Below are positions 35,812-44,145 of a DNA stretch of 64,000 nt, one piece after another. The translations under genes were made by a program, and so were the position numbers. Every line of letters starts with the position of its first letter. Position 1 is the stretch's first letter. This DNA comes from CAVPLU01 sp964601325 (GTDB lineage: Archaea > Thermoproteota > Bathyarchaeia > 40CM-2-53-6): positions 15,842-79,841 of the forward strand of contig CAZRNA010000002.1 in assembly GCA_964601325.1 (NCBI GenBank). The letters run 5' to 3'. The notes under the pieces were generated by a model. It worked only from the letters and a program-made list of their open reading frames with translations, searched no databases and had not been told where the DNA came from.

Positions 35812-36363
35812 TCAAGCTTTGAAGCTCTGAGGATCGAAGCGGTTGCCATATTTCCCAAGAAAGACAAGCTCGCTCAACGGTTTACGGTTCTTCCGACCAA
35901 CGATCTTCTTGACCGGATATCCGAAGCCCGAGATGATACTGGGATTCATCTCTCTCGGTATGTTGAAGTCTCGACGAATGGACTCATCATTTACTCCCGT
36001 GTAAACGCGTGACGCAACTCCGAAGTTCCATGCGGCAAGCTGCATGTCCTGAACCACTCTGCCTGCGTCGATAAGGTGAAACGGATACTTCGGATTGGTC
36101 AACACTACCACGGCAAAGTTCGAGTGCTCAACCCAAGATCCTGTGGTGCTGTCTTCAGCCAACCGTTTGAGTTGATCTGGCCCCTGCACCAGAATGAACC
36201 GCCAATGCTGAGCGTTCATTCCACTCGCGGTAAGTCTCGCTGCCTCGAGGATCTTCAGCTTCACGTCGGCAGGCACATTCTTTGAACTGAACTCTCGGAT
36301 CTCCAGTTTAGTTGTGATGCACGTGTAGGCATCCATAAGAGTCGCACCTGACCGATTCAACAA
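35812..36363 (-). CDS. Nitroreductase-family flavoprotein
   Basis: 183 residues: IREFSSKNVPADVKLKILEAARLTASGMNAQHWRFILV is the FMN-binding start (R-x-F, S/A-x-x-x-x-N-x-Q-x-W), and QDMQLAAWNFGVASRVY and GFGYPVKK complete the family pattern. It should bind FMN and use NAD(P)H to reduce quinones, nitro-compounds or flavins in the cytosol. ATG 36336 (M10, MDAYTCITTKLE) is a more typical start. It is followed upstream by the TrmB-like gene, 42 bp away, same strand. Confidence 0.85.
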   Translation of the reverse strand: MLNRSGATLMDAYTCITTKLEIREFSSKNVPADVKLKILEAARLTASGMNAQHWRFILVQGPDQLKRLAEDSTTGSWVEHSNFAVVVLTNPKYPFHLIDAGRVVQDMQLAAWNFGVASRVYTGVNDESIRRDFNIPREMNPSIISGFGYPVKKIVGRKNRKPLSELVFLGKYGNRFDPQSFKA

Positions 36364-36405
36364 TGGATCGCGGCATTGTATTCTCTCTTGCGGCTGACAA
36401 CGCCA

Positions 36406-37335
36406 CTAGACGGGAGAGGCGTTGTCCCAGACCCTTTCGAAGAGATTCTCGTACAGTTCAACCAGTAGCTCGTTCGTTGTCCAAGCGGCCTTGTCTGTAC
36501 CATTTCTGACGTCGAAGTCGTTCGGACAGTTCTCGATAACGACAAGTTCTCGCCCGTCAATACATACGAAATTCGCAGCAAGCGGTTTTGTGGTCTTTCT
36601 GATTTTGACGATGGCGGCCATTTCTCGAACAACCATATGGCTATCCTTGCTGGCTTGCCCCAGGACACGCACAGCTGCACCACGTTTCGCCGCGTTTTCC
36701 AAATGTTCGGAGTGAGCCTTGTAAGCTCTGACTAGGCCTGCGGGCGTCGCATAGTAGCTTATCGATTTGGTTGCGCGTTCCAGCATCCGGGCGACTCCGT
36801 TGTAGATGTGCTCGCGTCCGTGGATGTGCCACAGTTCATTTGCCTCTCTGGGGAGTTCAGATCCGCGGTTGCCGTGTTTGGTGAGCTCATGTTCCTGTGC
36901 AAGTTTCCGCACAGTCTCTTGAGTGAGCGCTGCTTGGTTCACTAATTCGTCCGCTTTCGTTTTCAAGATTGCCATGGGCGACGCGGCCCTGAAGGTTGCA
37001 GGGTTGCTGGGAATAATGTGGACCAGCTCCTTCCTTTGGAGGTGACGCAACGCTCCGTATACTTTGGGGCGAGGCACGTGTCCGAGGAAACTAACTTCAC
37101 TTGCCTTGAGCGGCCCATTCTTGATCAGCGCAAGATACGCCTTCGCTTCATAGAGTGTCAAATGTAGCAGCTGCAGCGCTCCAATTTCCTCGTCGTGAAT
37201 ACGGGCCGGCACGAGAGGCATCGAAGCAAGGCCCAGATCTGCATAGAACGAGGATTCGTGATCTGCACGCGCAGGCCTAAAGCCGGGCCTTTGCTGCTGA
37301 ATTGGAGGTGCTCCGATCATGGAGGTGCTCGCCAA
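36406..37335 (-). CDS. TrmB-family transcriptional regulator
   Basis: 309 residues. After a non-conserved 45-residue N-terminus comes a TrmB winged helix (about 50-115): LTLYEAKAYLALIKNGPLKASEVSFLGHVPRPKVYGALRHLQRKELV with slight variation. A coiled region (LVNQAALTQETVRKLAQEHEL) precedes a phospholipase-D-like C-terminal domain (GREHIYNGVARMLERATKSISYYA, RGAAVRVLG, VVIEN). TrmB proteins sense sugars or other metabolites. It may regulate the nitroreductase downstream or distant genes. Confidence 0.85.
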   Translation of the reverse strand: MASTSMIGAPPIQQQRPGFRPARADHESSFYADLGLASMPLVPARIHDEEIGALQLLHLTLYEAKAYLALIKNGPLKASEVSFLGHVPRPKVYGALRHLQRKELVHIIPSNPATFRAASPMAILKTKADELVNQAALTQETVRKLAQEHELTKHGNRGSELPREANELWHIHGREHIYNGVARMLERATKSISYYATPAGLVRAYKAHSEHLENAAKRGAAVRVLGQASKDSHMVVREMAAIVKIRKTTKPLAANFVCIDGRELVVIENCPNDFDVRNGTDKAAWTTNELLVELYENLFERVWDNASPV

Positions 37336-37597
37336 AGTGGGTTAGTCTCGGCAGAGAGCGTGTTCACGCGCAAAGATTCTGCTGTGATTGATTGCTTCTG
37401 AACAATCGGGTATCGCTACGGCTGCGGCGACCGCTGGTGACGTTGTTCACGCTGCTTTGCCTATTTCAGCTGGCATGAAAGTGAGTATATTAGCGTTCCT
37501 CCAATGATACATGGATGTGCCATGGATTTGGATGGTCCCGCCCCTCCATGCGGAACGCTCACCCCACGCTACTACAGGCGCAGGTCTCGCTCGCCGC

Positions 37598-37605
37598 TTT
37601 AATAG
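37598..37605 (+). promoter_or_regulatory. TATA box of dinB
   Basis: TTTAATAG, centred 24 bp before the TTG at 37625. This is the spacing of a leaderless archaeal promoter and supports the chosen start. Confidence 0.45.
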
Positions 37606-37624
37606 CTCACAGTAGAACACGCCA

Positions 37625-38728
37625 TTGAGCGCTGGATCTTCGGTGCTACGGATAATATTCCATGTGGACATGGACGCCTTTTATGCGTCCGCGGAGAGAC
37701 GCCAGAATCCAGCGCTAGCTGGTCTCCCAATAATCGTTGGGGCAGATCCAAAGGAAGGAAAAGGCCGCGGCGTCGTCGCGGGCTGTTCATATGAGGCAAG
37801 GAAATTCGGAGTTCACTCCGCTCAACCGATATCGCGAGCCTATCGCCTCTGCCCACAAGCCGTGTATCTTAGGCCGAACTTCGCGCTCTACGAGGAAATC
37901 TCTTCACGAATAATGGACATATTTCGGAGCTACTCCGAGAAACTCGAACCAATGAGCTTGGACGAAGCATTCCTAGACTTGTCCGACAAGGCAGCCGATT
38001 TCGCTGAGGCTACACAGATCGCTAGGGGGATCAAAGAGGATGTCAAGGCTCGAGAGGGGCTGACATGCTCGGTTGGCGTTGCGCCAAACAAGGCGATCGC
38101 AAAGATCGCCTCCGACTTCCAGAAACCTGATGGGCTAACAACGGTCACTCCTGACCAAGCACAAGCGTTCCTGCGGCCTCTCCCAGTTTCACGAATTAGC
38201 GGGGTTGGAAAGAAGACCACCGAAATCCTAGAGAGAGTTGGCATCAAGACCATTGGAGACCTAGCCAGCTATCCTGCCGGCCGTATCGTCGAACTGTTCG
38301 GTAAGTGGGGGATCGCGCTGTGGCAGATCGCGAACGGAATCGACGAGGCACCGGTCGTGACCTCATACGACATCAAGTCGATCAGTACAGAGTTCACGTT
38401 CGAGCAAGACATCGAAGACAGAAAGATCGTCATCGAGACGCTCGACAGACAGGCCAAGGAGGTTCATGCGCGAGCGATACAGGACGGGTTCCTTTGGAGG
38501 ACGATCGGGCTCAAGCTCAGATTTGAGGACTTCACAACATTCACCCGAGCCAAAAGCAGGAGCGACTACACGAACCGCCTCGATGTAGTGCAGAGTTCGG
38601 TGCGGTCTCTCTTCAATGAGTTTGAGAAAGATCCTAGGAAGATCCGTCTTGTGGGCGTTAGGCTCTCGAACCTGAGACGGACTGATCTTTCTCAGGAAAC
38701 GCTGCTCGCGTGGTCTGAGCGTAAGTGA
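37625..38728 (+). CDS. dinB: DNA polymerase IV (Y family)
   Basis: 367 residues. Palm residues Asp15 and Asp17 in HVDMDAFYASAE, then SYEARKFGVHSAQPI, LEPMSLDEAFLD (catalytic Asp-Glu) and GVAPNKAIAKIASDFQKP. The helix-hairpin-helix SRISGVGKKTTEILERVGI and the little-finger domain follow to the end. It performs error-prone bypass of DNA lesions. The start is TTG 37625, consistent with an archaeal TATA box 24 bp upstream and no leader. Confidence 0.95.
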   Translation: MSAGSSVLRIIFHVDMDAFYASAERRQNPALAGLPIIVGADPKEGKGRGVVAGCSYEARKFGVHSAQPISRAYRLCPQAVYLRPNFALYEEISSRIMDIFRSYSEKLEPMSLDEAFLDLSDKAADFAEATQIARGIKEDVKAREGLTCSVGVAPNKAIAKIASDFQKPDGLTTVTPDQAQAFLRPLPVSRISGVGKKTTEILERVGIKTIGDLASYPAGRIVELFGKWGIALWQIANGIDEAPVVTSYDIKSISTEFTFEQDIEDRKIVIETLDRQAKEVHARAIQDGFLWRTIGLKLRFEDFTTFTRAKSRSDYTNRLDVVQSSVRSLFNEFEKDPRKIRLVGVRLSNLRRTDLSQETLLAWSERK

Positions 38729-38741
38729 GACGGGGACGTTT

Positions 38742-39065
38742 CTATCGGCGCATGGGATAGCAGATCAACGGTGCAGGAGCTTCACCGAGCAATCTTGAAT
38801 CGTTAAACAGGTCCATGAGGCGTTGGACCGGTGTACTTTCCTTATTCAAGCTGTAGACGGAGATCGGCCCGTACATTTTTGCCTGAACCAATTCGGCTTC
38901 AACAAGTTTTCGCAAATGCGGCCTAATCACTTTCCTTTCTAAACCGCTGAATTTCGCGATCTTGTACACAGACAGGGAGTCACTGAGATGCTTTGCCAAA
39001 GCAAGAAGGATCCTGAGTCTGGATTCATTACCTATGATTGTGAGAATGGGAGGTCTCGGCGGCAT
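38742..39065 (-). CDS. ArsR-like winged-helix regulator
   Basis: 107 residues: a single winged helix, PILTIIGNESRLRILLALAKHL, SVYKIAKFSGLERKVIRPHLRKLVEAELV, then YGPISVYSLN as the wing. The C-terminal 25 residues include Cys near the end (PLICYPMRR). Metal ligands typical of ArsR are not visible. Convergent with dinB, divergent from the HIT gene. Confidence 0.75.
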   Translation of the reverse strand: MPPRPPILTIIGNESRLRILLALAKHLSDSLSVYKIAKFSGLERKVIRPHLRKLVEAELVQAKMYGPISVYSLNKESTPVQRLMDLFNDSRLLGEAPAPLICYPMRR

Positions 39066-39136
39066 CGGCCATCAGAGCATGATATGAAGTAGTAGGGAGA
39101 AGATAAGCGGGAGAGCAAAGTGAAAGTACAAACTCC

Positions 39137-39598
39137 ATGCGACCTCTCGGAAAGAATATCTCCAAGCGACCACCGATTCTCCGCGGAAGACTGCCAAACT
39201 TGCCATGCGTCTTTTGTGACATCATAGCCCGAAAAGCACCTGCACACATCGTGTATGAGGACGATGACCTCATTGCTTTCCTAGATAACCATCCGATCAC
39301 GGATGGGCACACGTTGCTTGTGACGAAACGCCACTACGAACGATTTGGCGAGATTCCTCAAGACATAGTTGCGAAACTGTTCATGAAGGCGCAGGAACTC
39401 AACGAGACGGTGATGAAGAAGATGGCAGCGCATGGAGCGAACATCTCAATCAACGACGGAAAAGCCGCTCACCAGCTTGTCCCTCATATCCATGTTCACA
39501 TAATCCCGCGGAGAGCAAACGACGGAGTCACATTCTCAGCGCGTAGACGACTTTCCGAAGAGCAGATGGAGCATATCAGGACGCTGATCGGAACCTAG
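39137..39598 (+). CDS. HIT-family nucleotide hydrolase
   Basis: 153 residues. HIT motif HIHVHIIPR with catalytic His at about 119-121, CVFCDII near the N-terminus with a zinc-type CxxC, and DDLIAFLDNHPITDGHTLLVTKRH as the family core. It hydrolyses AMP-linked nucleotides (e.g. AMP-lysine or Ap4A analogues). ATG 39137 adds about 20 basic residues before the conserved part; TTG 39197 is an alternative. Confidence 0.9.
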   Translation: MRPLGKNISKRPPILRGRLPNLPCVFCDIIARKAPAHIVYEDDDLIAFLDNHPITDGHTLLVTKRHYERFGEIPQDIVAKLFMKAQELNETVMKKMAAHGANISINDGKAAHQLVPHIHVHIIPRRANDGVTFSARRRLSEEQMEHIRTLIGT

Positions 39599-39615
39599 TC
39601 GCCTCAGTCCGCTCT

Positions 39616-40122
39616 CTAGATCAGTATCTTGGGAATTCTGTTTCTGAGTCCTCGAGCTAGCGGAATAGCTATGATGGCCCCTGAGAGAACCTGAACGGCA
39701 TTACTGGGCACTTCAATAAGCGCGGCTGGAACACCGAACCCCATCACGTACGATTCCACCAGAAAGTAGCCCGTAACCATTGCGACTGCGCCTACGAACC
39801 ATCCGAGGAGATCGCGGCGTGTGCTCTTTCCATCTCTGATCGCGCCTGCGAGAAAGCCTTCCAGTCCCTTGATGATCAGCGTGTACGGCGAAAAGTACGC
39901 GTACCCGGTGATGATGTCTGCTATGGCTGACCCTATGCCGCCCGCTAGACCTCCGACGAACCTGCCGAACAAGAGAGCGCTGGTGAAAACCAAGATCTCG
40001 CCAAAGTTCAGGTAGCCTCTCGTCGGTGGAATCGGGATCTGAATCAGCATTGTCGCAACGGTAGTCGTTGCGGCCAGACCAGCAGTAAGGGCGAGCTTAG
40101 CTGCGAGTCGCGACTGAGCCAA
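39616..40122 (-). CDS. ECF transporter S-component-like membrane protein
   Basis: 168 residues from TTG 40122 with about five helices: LAAKLALTAGLAATTTVATM, LNFGEILVFTSALLFGRFVGGLAGGIGSAIAD, YAYFSPYTLIIKGLEGFLAGAIRD, GWFVGAVAMVTGYFLVES, and VQVLSGAIIAIPLARGL. The G-x-L-N-F-G-E-I/D and L-I-K-G-L-E-G elements are typical of vitamin-type S-components. The open frame extends to 40311, but that would overlap the methyltransferase by 145 bp, so TTG 40122 was preferred. Substrate unknown. Confidence 0.7.
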   Translation of the reverse strand: MAQSRLAAKLALTAGLAATTTVATMLIQIPIPPTRGYLNFGEILVFTSALLFGRFVGGLAGGIGSAIADIITGYAYFSPYTLIIKGLEGFLAGAIRDGKSTRRDLLGWFVGAVAMVTGYFLVESYVMGFGVPAALIEVPSNAVQVLSGAIIAIPLARGLRNRIPKILI

Positions 40123-40166
40123 GACGCCATCACGAGACCGGCTACGGCCCGGAGAGATATAAGCGC

Positions 40167-40895
40167 TTACAGCCTCGCCATAGGCTTCGGTTTCGATCCG
40201 CTCGCGACGAAGATCCCAATCTCGGCCTTTCTCCCATGCAGGGATATCCCACAGCACTTTGTTTTTGCCAGCTCCACCTTCACACTTTCCAATCCAGCAT
40301 CCTGAAACCACTTCTTTACTTTCGCTAGATCAAATCCAAGCCACCTGTCCGCCATCTCTTCCCGCAACCACCGCTCGTCATGCTTCTCCAGATCCGCAAC
40401 CGCGACCTTGCCCCCTTCCTTCAGGATACGTGTCATCTCCAAGACCGCTTGCTTCGGTTTCGCGCAATGATGGAGAATCATGTTGCCTACAACTGCGTCA
40501 GCGAAATCGTCCTGTACCGGGATATTTTCCGCGTCCCCGACACGAAATTCGACGGATCCATGCAATGCGAGATTGCCCAGGTTGCCCTCAGCCTTCTCCA
40601 GCATTGAAGGAGATAGATCCACACCGACGACTCTTCCTTTCCCTTGCGTGTTCATTATAGCCTGTCTGGTCAAGAAACCGGTTCCGCAACCCACATCGAC
40701 TACAGTGCTCCCAGGCTTGACATCTGAAGCTTTCAGTATCGAGTCAGCCACCGTCTCATCAAAGAAGTCTTCACGCATTCTGTCCCAACGACTCGCCACG
40801 GCCGCGAAGTACTTCCTAGCTCTTGCTCTCACTCTGACGGATCCATGGGTCCTCCGTCTCCGACCCTGTCGGCTCTTCCGCATTCTGACCGACAC
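40167..40895 (-). CDS. Class I SAM-dependent methyltransferase
   Basis: 242 residues. SAM motif VDVGCGTGFL, then VVGVDLSPSMLEKAEGN, VGDAENIPV, MILHHCAKPKQAVLEMTRILKEGG and VAVADLEKHDERWLREE. The tail with DRWLGFDLAKVKKWFQDAGLESV matches the ArsR-linked Ubie-type methyltransferases. It methylates a small molecule, maybe a metalloid or an isoprenoid. The N-terminal 25 residues are very basic (RRRRTHGSVRVRARARK) and may not be native. The ECF gene lies just downstream. Confidence 0.85.
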   Translation of the reverse strand: MSVRMRKSRQGRRRRTHGSVRVRARARKYFAAVASRWDRMREDFFDETVADSILKASDVKPGSTVVDVGCGTGFLTRQAIMNTQGKGRVVGVDLSPSMLEKAEGNLGNLALHGSVEFRVGDAENIPVQDDFADAVVGNMILHHCAKPKQAVLEMTRILKEGGKVAVADLEKHDERWLREEMADRWLGFDLAKVKKWFQDAGLESVKVELAKTKCCGISLHGRKAEIGIFVASGSKPKPMARL

Positions 40896-40928
40896 CCTTT
40901 GACCCTCTAACCAAGCAACGTTGACTAT

Positions 40929-42113
40929 CTAAAGAGTCAGGCTGGCCGAATATTGTTGAGCTGTTCGATATTCGGTCTTCTCCCGTTCGTCCACGCGGCC
41001 ATAGCTGTACTGCTCATCTGGCGGCGTGAGCCTCATCAGGGAGCCTTCGGCGGAGCCTATGACTCGCCACATTCTATGTTTCGAGCGGGCTAGAATATTC
41101 CGTGCGGCATTCACATGCCTGTCTAGGCCGCAGTTCTGACAGAACCAGTCGAAGCGGTCGATGATGCCACCGCAACGGGAACAGATGCGGCTCGTATTCC
41201 ATGGGTTGACGTATTCGACTGATGACCCATTCAGCTTGGCTTTGTACTCGATGAGCGCTTGGAGCCGCGCGAAGTTCCACGAGTTCAGTCGCCGCTTCAT
41301 TCTTCGACCGCGTATCCTTCCACGTTGTCTGATACCGTTCAGGTTCTCAAAGACGATGTGACAGCCCGCGGTTTCAAGAGCGATTTGTTTAGAGATCTTA
41401 TGCATTGTGTCGTGGACGCGGTTGTGTTCTCGCATGGTTAGCTGCGTCAGAAGGCGCTGTTGCAGGCGAGGTTTATGGTTGACGCGACGCTGGATGTGTT
41501 CACGTTTGCGGTAGTAGGTGTCGTGCAGCCGCTTCAACTCACCCGTATCGACTTGCAGCAGCTTGCCGGACGCGGTCATGCCAGCCAGGTTCGTCTCATT
41601 CACATCGAACGCGACCGCGTCTTTCACAGACAAAATCGGCGTAGCCGCTTTCTCGAACGGCACGATAACGAGAGAGGGCGTCAGGGTTGCTTCGTGGACT
41701 GTGTATTCGCCTCGCCGCCACGCGTCGATGAAACGTTGCTGGTAGTCCGTGACTTTCAAGTGCAAGGTGAGCTGTTGACCCTTCCCTACGTTGACTATCA
41801 GTGTGTCTCCGGTGAATCTGCTGTTGAGTTTGCTGAATCTGAGCACCAGCCGCTTCGCCTCCTGCGCGTGATGTTTACGCAACTGCAATGCAACACGATA
41901 GGCGCGCGCGATTATGGCGGCATTGTAGCCGGGGTAGCGTGCCCTGAGGCGCATGTACAGTGCACGGTGCGCCTGCTTCAATGTTCGAATCTGGTTCTTG
42001 CGGATGGTTCGCAGGCAAAGGTTCGTCATAGCGCGGAAGTCATCGAGGAGCTCAGCGGACTCTCCCTCGTTCATATGGCAGAAACGAACACTCTGCACTT
42101 GGAACCCGCTCAA
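40929..42113 (-). CDS. tnpB: Solitary TnpB of an IS200/IS605-type element
   Basis: 394 residues. RuvC-I Asp170 in VAFDVNETN, RuvC-II Glu256 in VFENLNG, zinc ribbon Cys311/314/325/328 (CSRCGG...CQNCG) and RuvC-III Asp331 in DRHVNAARN, all complete, so the nuclease may be active as an RNA-guided DNA endonuclease. No tnpA is adjacent, so it would depend on a TnpA in trans. The 3' end should carry the guide (omega) RNA at lower coordinates. The flank repeats CTAAAGAGT at 40929-40937 and 42175-42183, which may mark the ends. Confidence 0.92.
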   Translation of the reverse strand: MSGFQVQSVRFCHMNEGESAELLDDFRAMTNLCLRTIRKNQIRTLKQAHRALYMRLRARYPGYNAAIIARAYRVALQLRKHHAQEAKRLVLRFSKLNSRFTGDTLIVNVGKGQQLTLHLKVTDYQQRFIDAWRRGEYTVHEATLTPSLVIVPFEKAATPILSVKDAVAFDVNETNLAGMTASGKLLQVDTGELKRLHDTYYRKREHIQRRVNHKPRLQQRLLTQLTMREHNRVHDTMHKISKQIALETAGCHIVFENLNGIRQRGRIRGRRMKRRLNSWNFARLQALIEYKAKLNGSSVEYVNPWNTSRICSRCGGIIDRFDWFCQNCGLDRHVNAARNILARSKHRMWRVIGSAEGSLMRLTPPDEQYSYGRVDEREKTEYRTAQQYSASLTL

Positions 42114-42222
42114 ACAATCAGATGACTACTCCACGTTTAAGGAAGAGACTCAACCAACAGTATTTTCGGCCGGCCTAAAGAGTGATTAGCTCACAGTTAT
42201 CACTCTGCCATGAGGGGAATGA

Positions 42223-43545
42223 TTGTTGAGTTCTGCCAAGAGCTCGTACGATAGGATCTTCGAGCTACTCGAGCAGCACCATAGCTGGTTCTCTGAGAGC
42301 ATACCATTGATCGCGTCTGAGAACGTTCCTAGCCCCGCGGTCCGCGAAGCAATCGTCTCCGACTTTGGTAACCGTTACGCGGAAGGATGGGTTGGCGAAC
42401 GAGTCTACGCAGGATGCGTGTACATCGACCAAGTCGAGCAGATCTGCATCGACCTAGCGAAGCAGCTTTTCCGTGCTGAATTCGTTGATGTTCGCCCCGT
42501 TTCCGGTGTCTGCTCCAACCTTGTCACTTACACAGCATTCACGAACCCTGGCGACGTGATGATGGCTTTAGCGATCCCAAGCGGCGGCCACATCTCTATG
42601 GGCAAGAAAGACTTCAACGGAACCGCCGGCTGCGTCCACGGTCTAGACGTGGAATACTTCGTCTTCGACCGGAACGAGATGAACATCGACGTGGACAAGA
42701 CGAAGCAGAGAGTTGAGAAATTAGGCAAGGACGGGAAGCGTCCGAAGCTCGCAACGTTCGGCGGCAGCCTATTCCTGTTTCCGCATCCGGTAAAGGAGCT
42801 GGCGGAGTATTTCCATGGAATCGGGACCACAGTTGCGTATGATGCCGCGCATGTTTCAGGTCTCATCGCTGGTGGACAGTTCCAGGACCCGCTCCGAGAA
42901 GGCGCGGATGTGATGATGATGAGCACGCACAAGACGTTGTTCGGCCCTCAAGGCGGCACCGTGGTGTCGTGGGAGAAGTACGCGGAGCAAATCAAGAAGG
43001 CAACATTCCCCTCGAACACGAGCAATCATCACCTCCACACTGTCGCCGGGAAAGCCGTCGCATTCGCGGAGATGCTTGAGTTCGGTCGCGAATACGCATC
43101 CGAGATCGTCGCAAACGCTCAAGCGCTCGGCCAAGCCCTCTTTGAACGCGGACTGAACACGCTTGCGGAGAGCAAAGGGTTCACGAAGTCGCATCAACTC
43201 GCTGTCGACACGACCAAGTACGGTCTCGGAGGAGACATCGAGAGGGCACTCGAAAAGGCGAACATAATCGTGAACAGGCAACTACTTCCCGGCGACATCC
43301 AAGCCAACCGGCACTACCAAAACCCAGGCGGAATACGACTCGGCGTTTCAGAGATCACCCGCCTCGGCATGAAGAGATCACAGATGACCGAGATAGCCGA
43401 ATTCATCAAGCGTGTGGTCGTTGACAAGGAACCTCCTGAACGAGTCAAGACTGATGTCGCGATGTTCCGCAAAGACTTCCAGAGAGTGCACTACGCCTTT
43501 GAGACCGCACGCGCAGCCTACGAATACATCAAGATCAGACAATGA
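42223..43545 (+). CDS. glyA: Serine hydroxymethyltransferase
   Basis: 440 residues. LIASENVPSPAVREAI at the N-terminus, AYDAAHVSGLIAGG, and PLP Lys237 in STHKTLFGPQGG, with the family C-terminal domain. It interconverts serine and glycine using tetrahydrofolate or tetrahydromethanopterin. The start is TTG 42223 with GAGGGGAA about 6 bases before it. The gene has its own promoter region; TnpB sits divergently upstream. The downstream flank carries the tandem repeat below. Confidence 0.95.
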   Translation: MLSSAKSSYDRIFELLEQHHSWFSESIPLIASENVPSPAVREAIVSDFGNRYAEGWVGERVYAGCVYIDQVEQICIDLAKQLFRAEFVDVRPVSGVCSNLVTYTAFTNPGDVMMALAIPSGGHISMGKKDFNGTAGCVHGLDVEYFVFDRNEMNIDVDKTKQRVEKLGKDGKRPKLATFGGSLFLFPHPVKELAEYFHGIGTTVAYDAAHVSGLIAGGQFQDPLREGADVMMMSTHKTLFGPQGGTVVSWEKYAEQIKKATFPSNTSNHHLHTVAGKAVAFAEMLEFGREYASEIVANAQALGQALFERGLNTLAESKGFTKSHQLAVDTTKYGLGGDIERALEKANIIVNRQLLPGDIQANRHYQNPGGIRLGVSEITRLGMKRSQMTEIAEFIKRVVVDKEPPERVKTDVAMFRKDFQRVHYAFETARAAYEYIKIRQ

Positions 43546-43592
43546 CGAAGAAGAACACCTAAGCAAACCTTTGGCGTGTCCTACTCTTCCAG

Positions 43593-43706
43593 GGTTCAAA
43601 TTCGGACGCTCGCACGATGTGACCCACACACACAAATCAAACGAACGATGGTTCAAATCTGGACACCCGCACCAGCCTACGCACACACACAAAAACATCC
43701 AAGAAC
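43593..43706 (+). repeat. Two tandem 57-bp repeats resembling a tRNA 3' half
   Basis: Unit one starts at 43593 and unit two at 43650. Each opens with GGTTCAAAT, then GGAC, CGCAC and an ACACACACAAA run. The second unit reads as a T-loop plus acceptor strand (CACCCGC), discriminator A and CCA at 43668-43674, like the 3' part of a tRNA. The first unit is a diverged copy. No matching 5' acceptor (GCGGGTG) is present within 110 bp and the T-stem pairs poorly, so this is not a working tRNA gene. It may be an attachment-site relic. Confidence 0.5.
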
Positions 43707-43770
43707 GACCATTCCAATCGCGATAGTCGCCGCGTTTCCCTGAACCGGCAGCCATATGCCGTTTCTGACT

Positions 43771-44031
43771 TCAGAAGTATGGCGTTGCTAGCGTTATTGC
43801 CTCGTATCCGACCTTCTTGATTAACGCCACAATCTCAGCCTCGTTGGTGACTTTCTCGTCATAGTCCACGAGAATCAGGTCTGTCATGTAGTTCGCTCCT
43901 ACTGACTTGACGCCCTCGGCCTTCTCAAGCGCCCTACGAACGGGGAGGATGCAAGTCGAACAATGCACCCCCACGATTCTCAGTCTAGCTCTCTGCAAAG
44001 GGCATCCACATAGGACAAGGTGCGCAGCCAA
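43771..44031 (-). CDS. Heavy-metal-associated (HMA) domain protein
   Basis: 86 residues. The metal site is VGVHCSTCILPVRRALEKAEGV (Cys24, Cys27), followed by the rest of the ferredoxin-like fold (SVGANYMTDLILVDYD, AEIVALIKKVGYEA). The 20 residues before the domain are not typical, and an internal start is possible. It would bind Cu+, Zn2+ or a similar soft metal and act as a metallochaperone. It lies 114 bp downstream of the P3A ATPase on the same strand. Confidence 0.8.
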   Translation of the reverse strand: MAAHLVLCGCPLQRARLRIVGVHCSTCILPVRRALEKAEGVKSVGANYMTDLILVDYDEKVTNEAEIVALIKKVGYEAITLATPYF

Positions 44032-44145
44032 GTACAGGCATATCCCCGCTCATTAGATCATCAGAACTCCGGACCAGAGGCCCACGCTTCAAGACTTTTG
44101 TTGCAGAACTCACTCCAGCACCTCGCCTTCATTGATTCAGCGCTC

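Noticed and set aside
40122..40311. Longer N-terminus for the ECF S-component
   Set aside because: It would overlap the methyltransferase by 145 bp and lacks S-component character.
40800..42222. Complete IS200/IS605 element with TnpA
   Set aside because: No HUH transposase (HxH, catalytic Tyr) is present on either strand around TnpB.
43593..43680. Intact tRNA gene
   Set aside because: Only the 3' part is tRNA-like. No GCGGGTG acceptor strand, D-arm or anticodon arm lies upstream, and the T-stem has at most three pairs.
43593..43706. CRISPR array
   Set aside because: Only two diverged units that differ throughout, with no constant repeat/spacer pattern and no cas genes.
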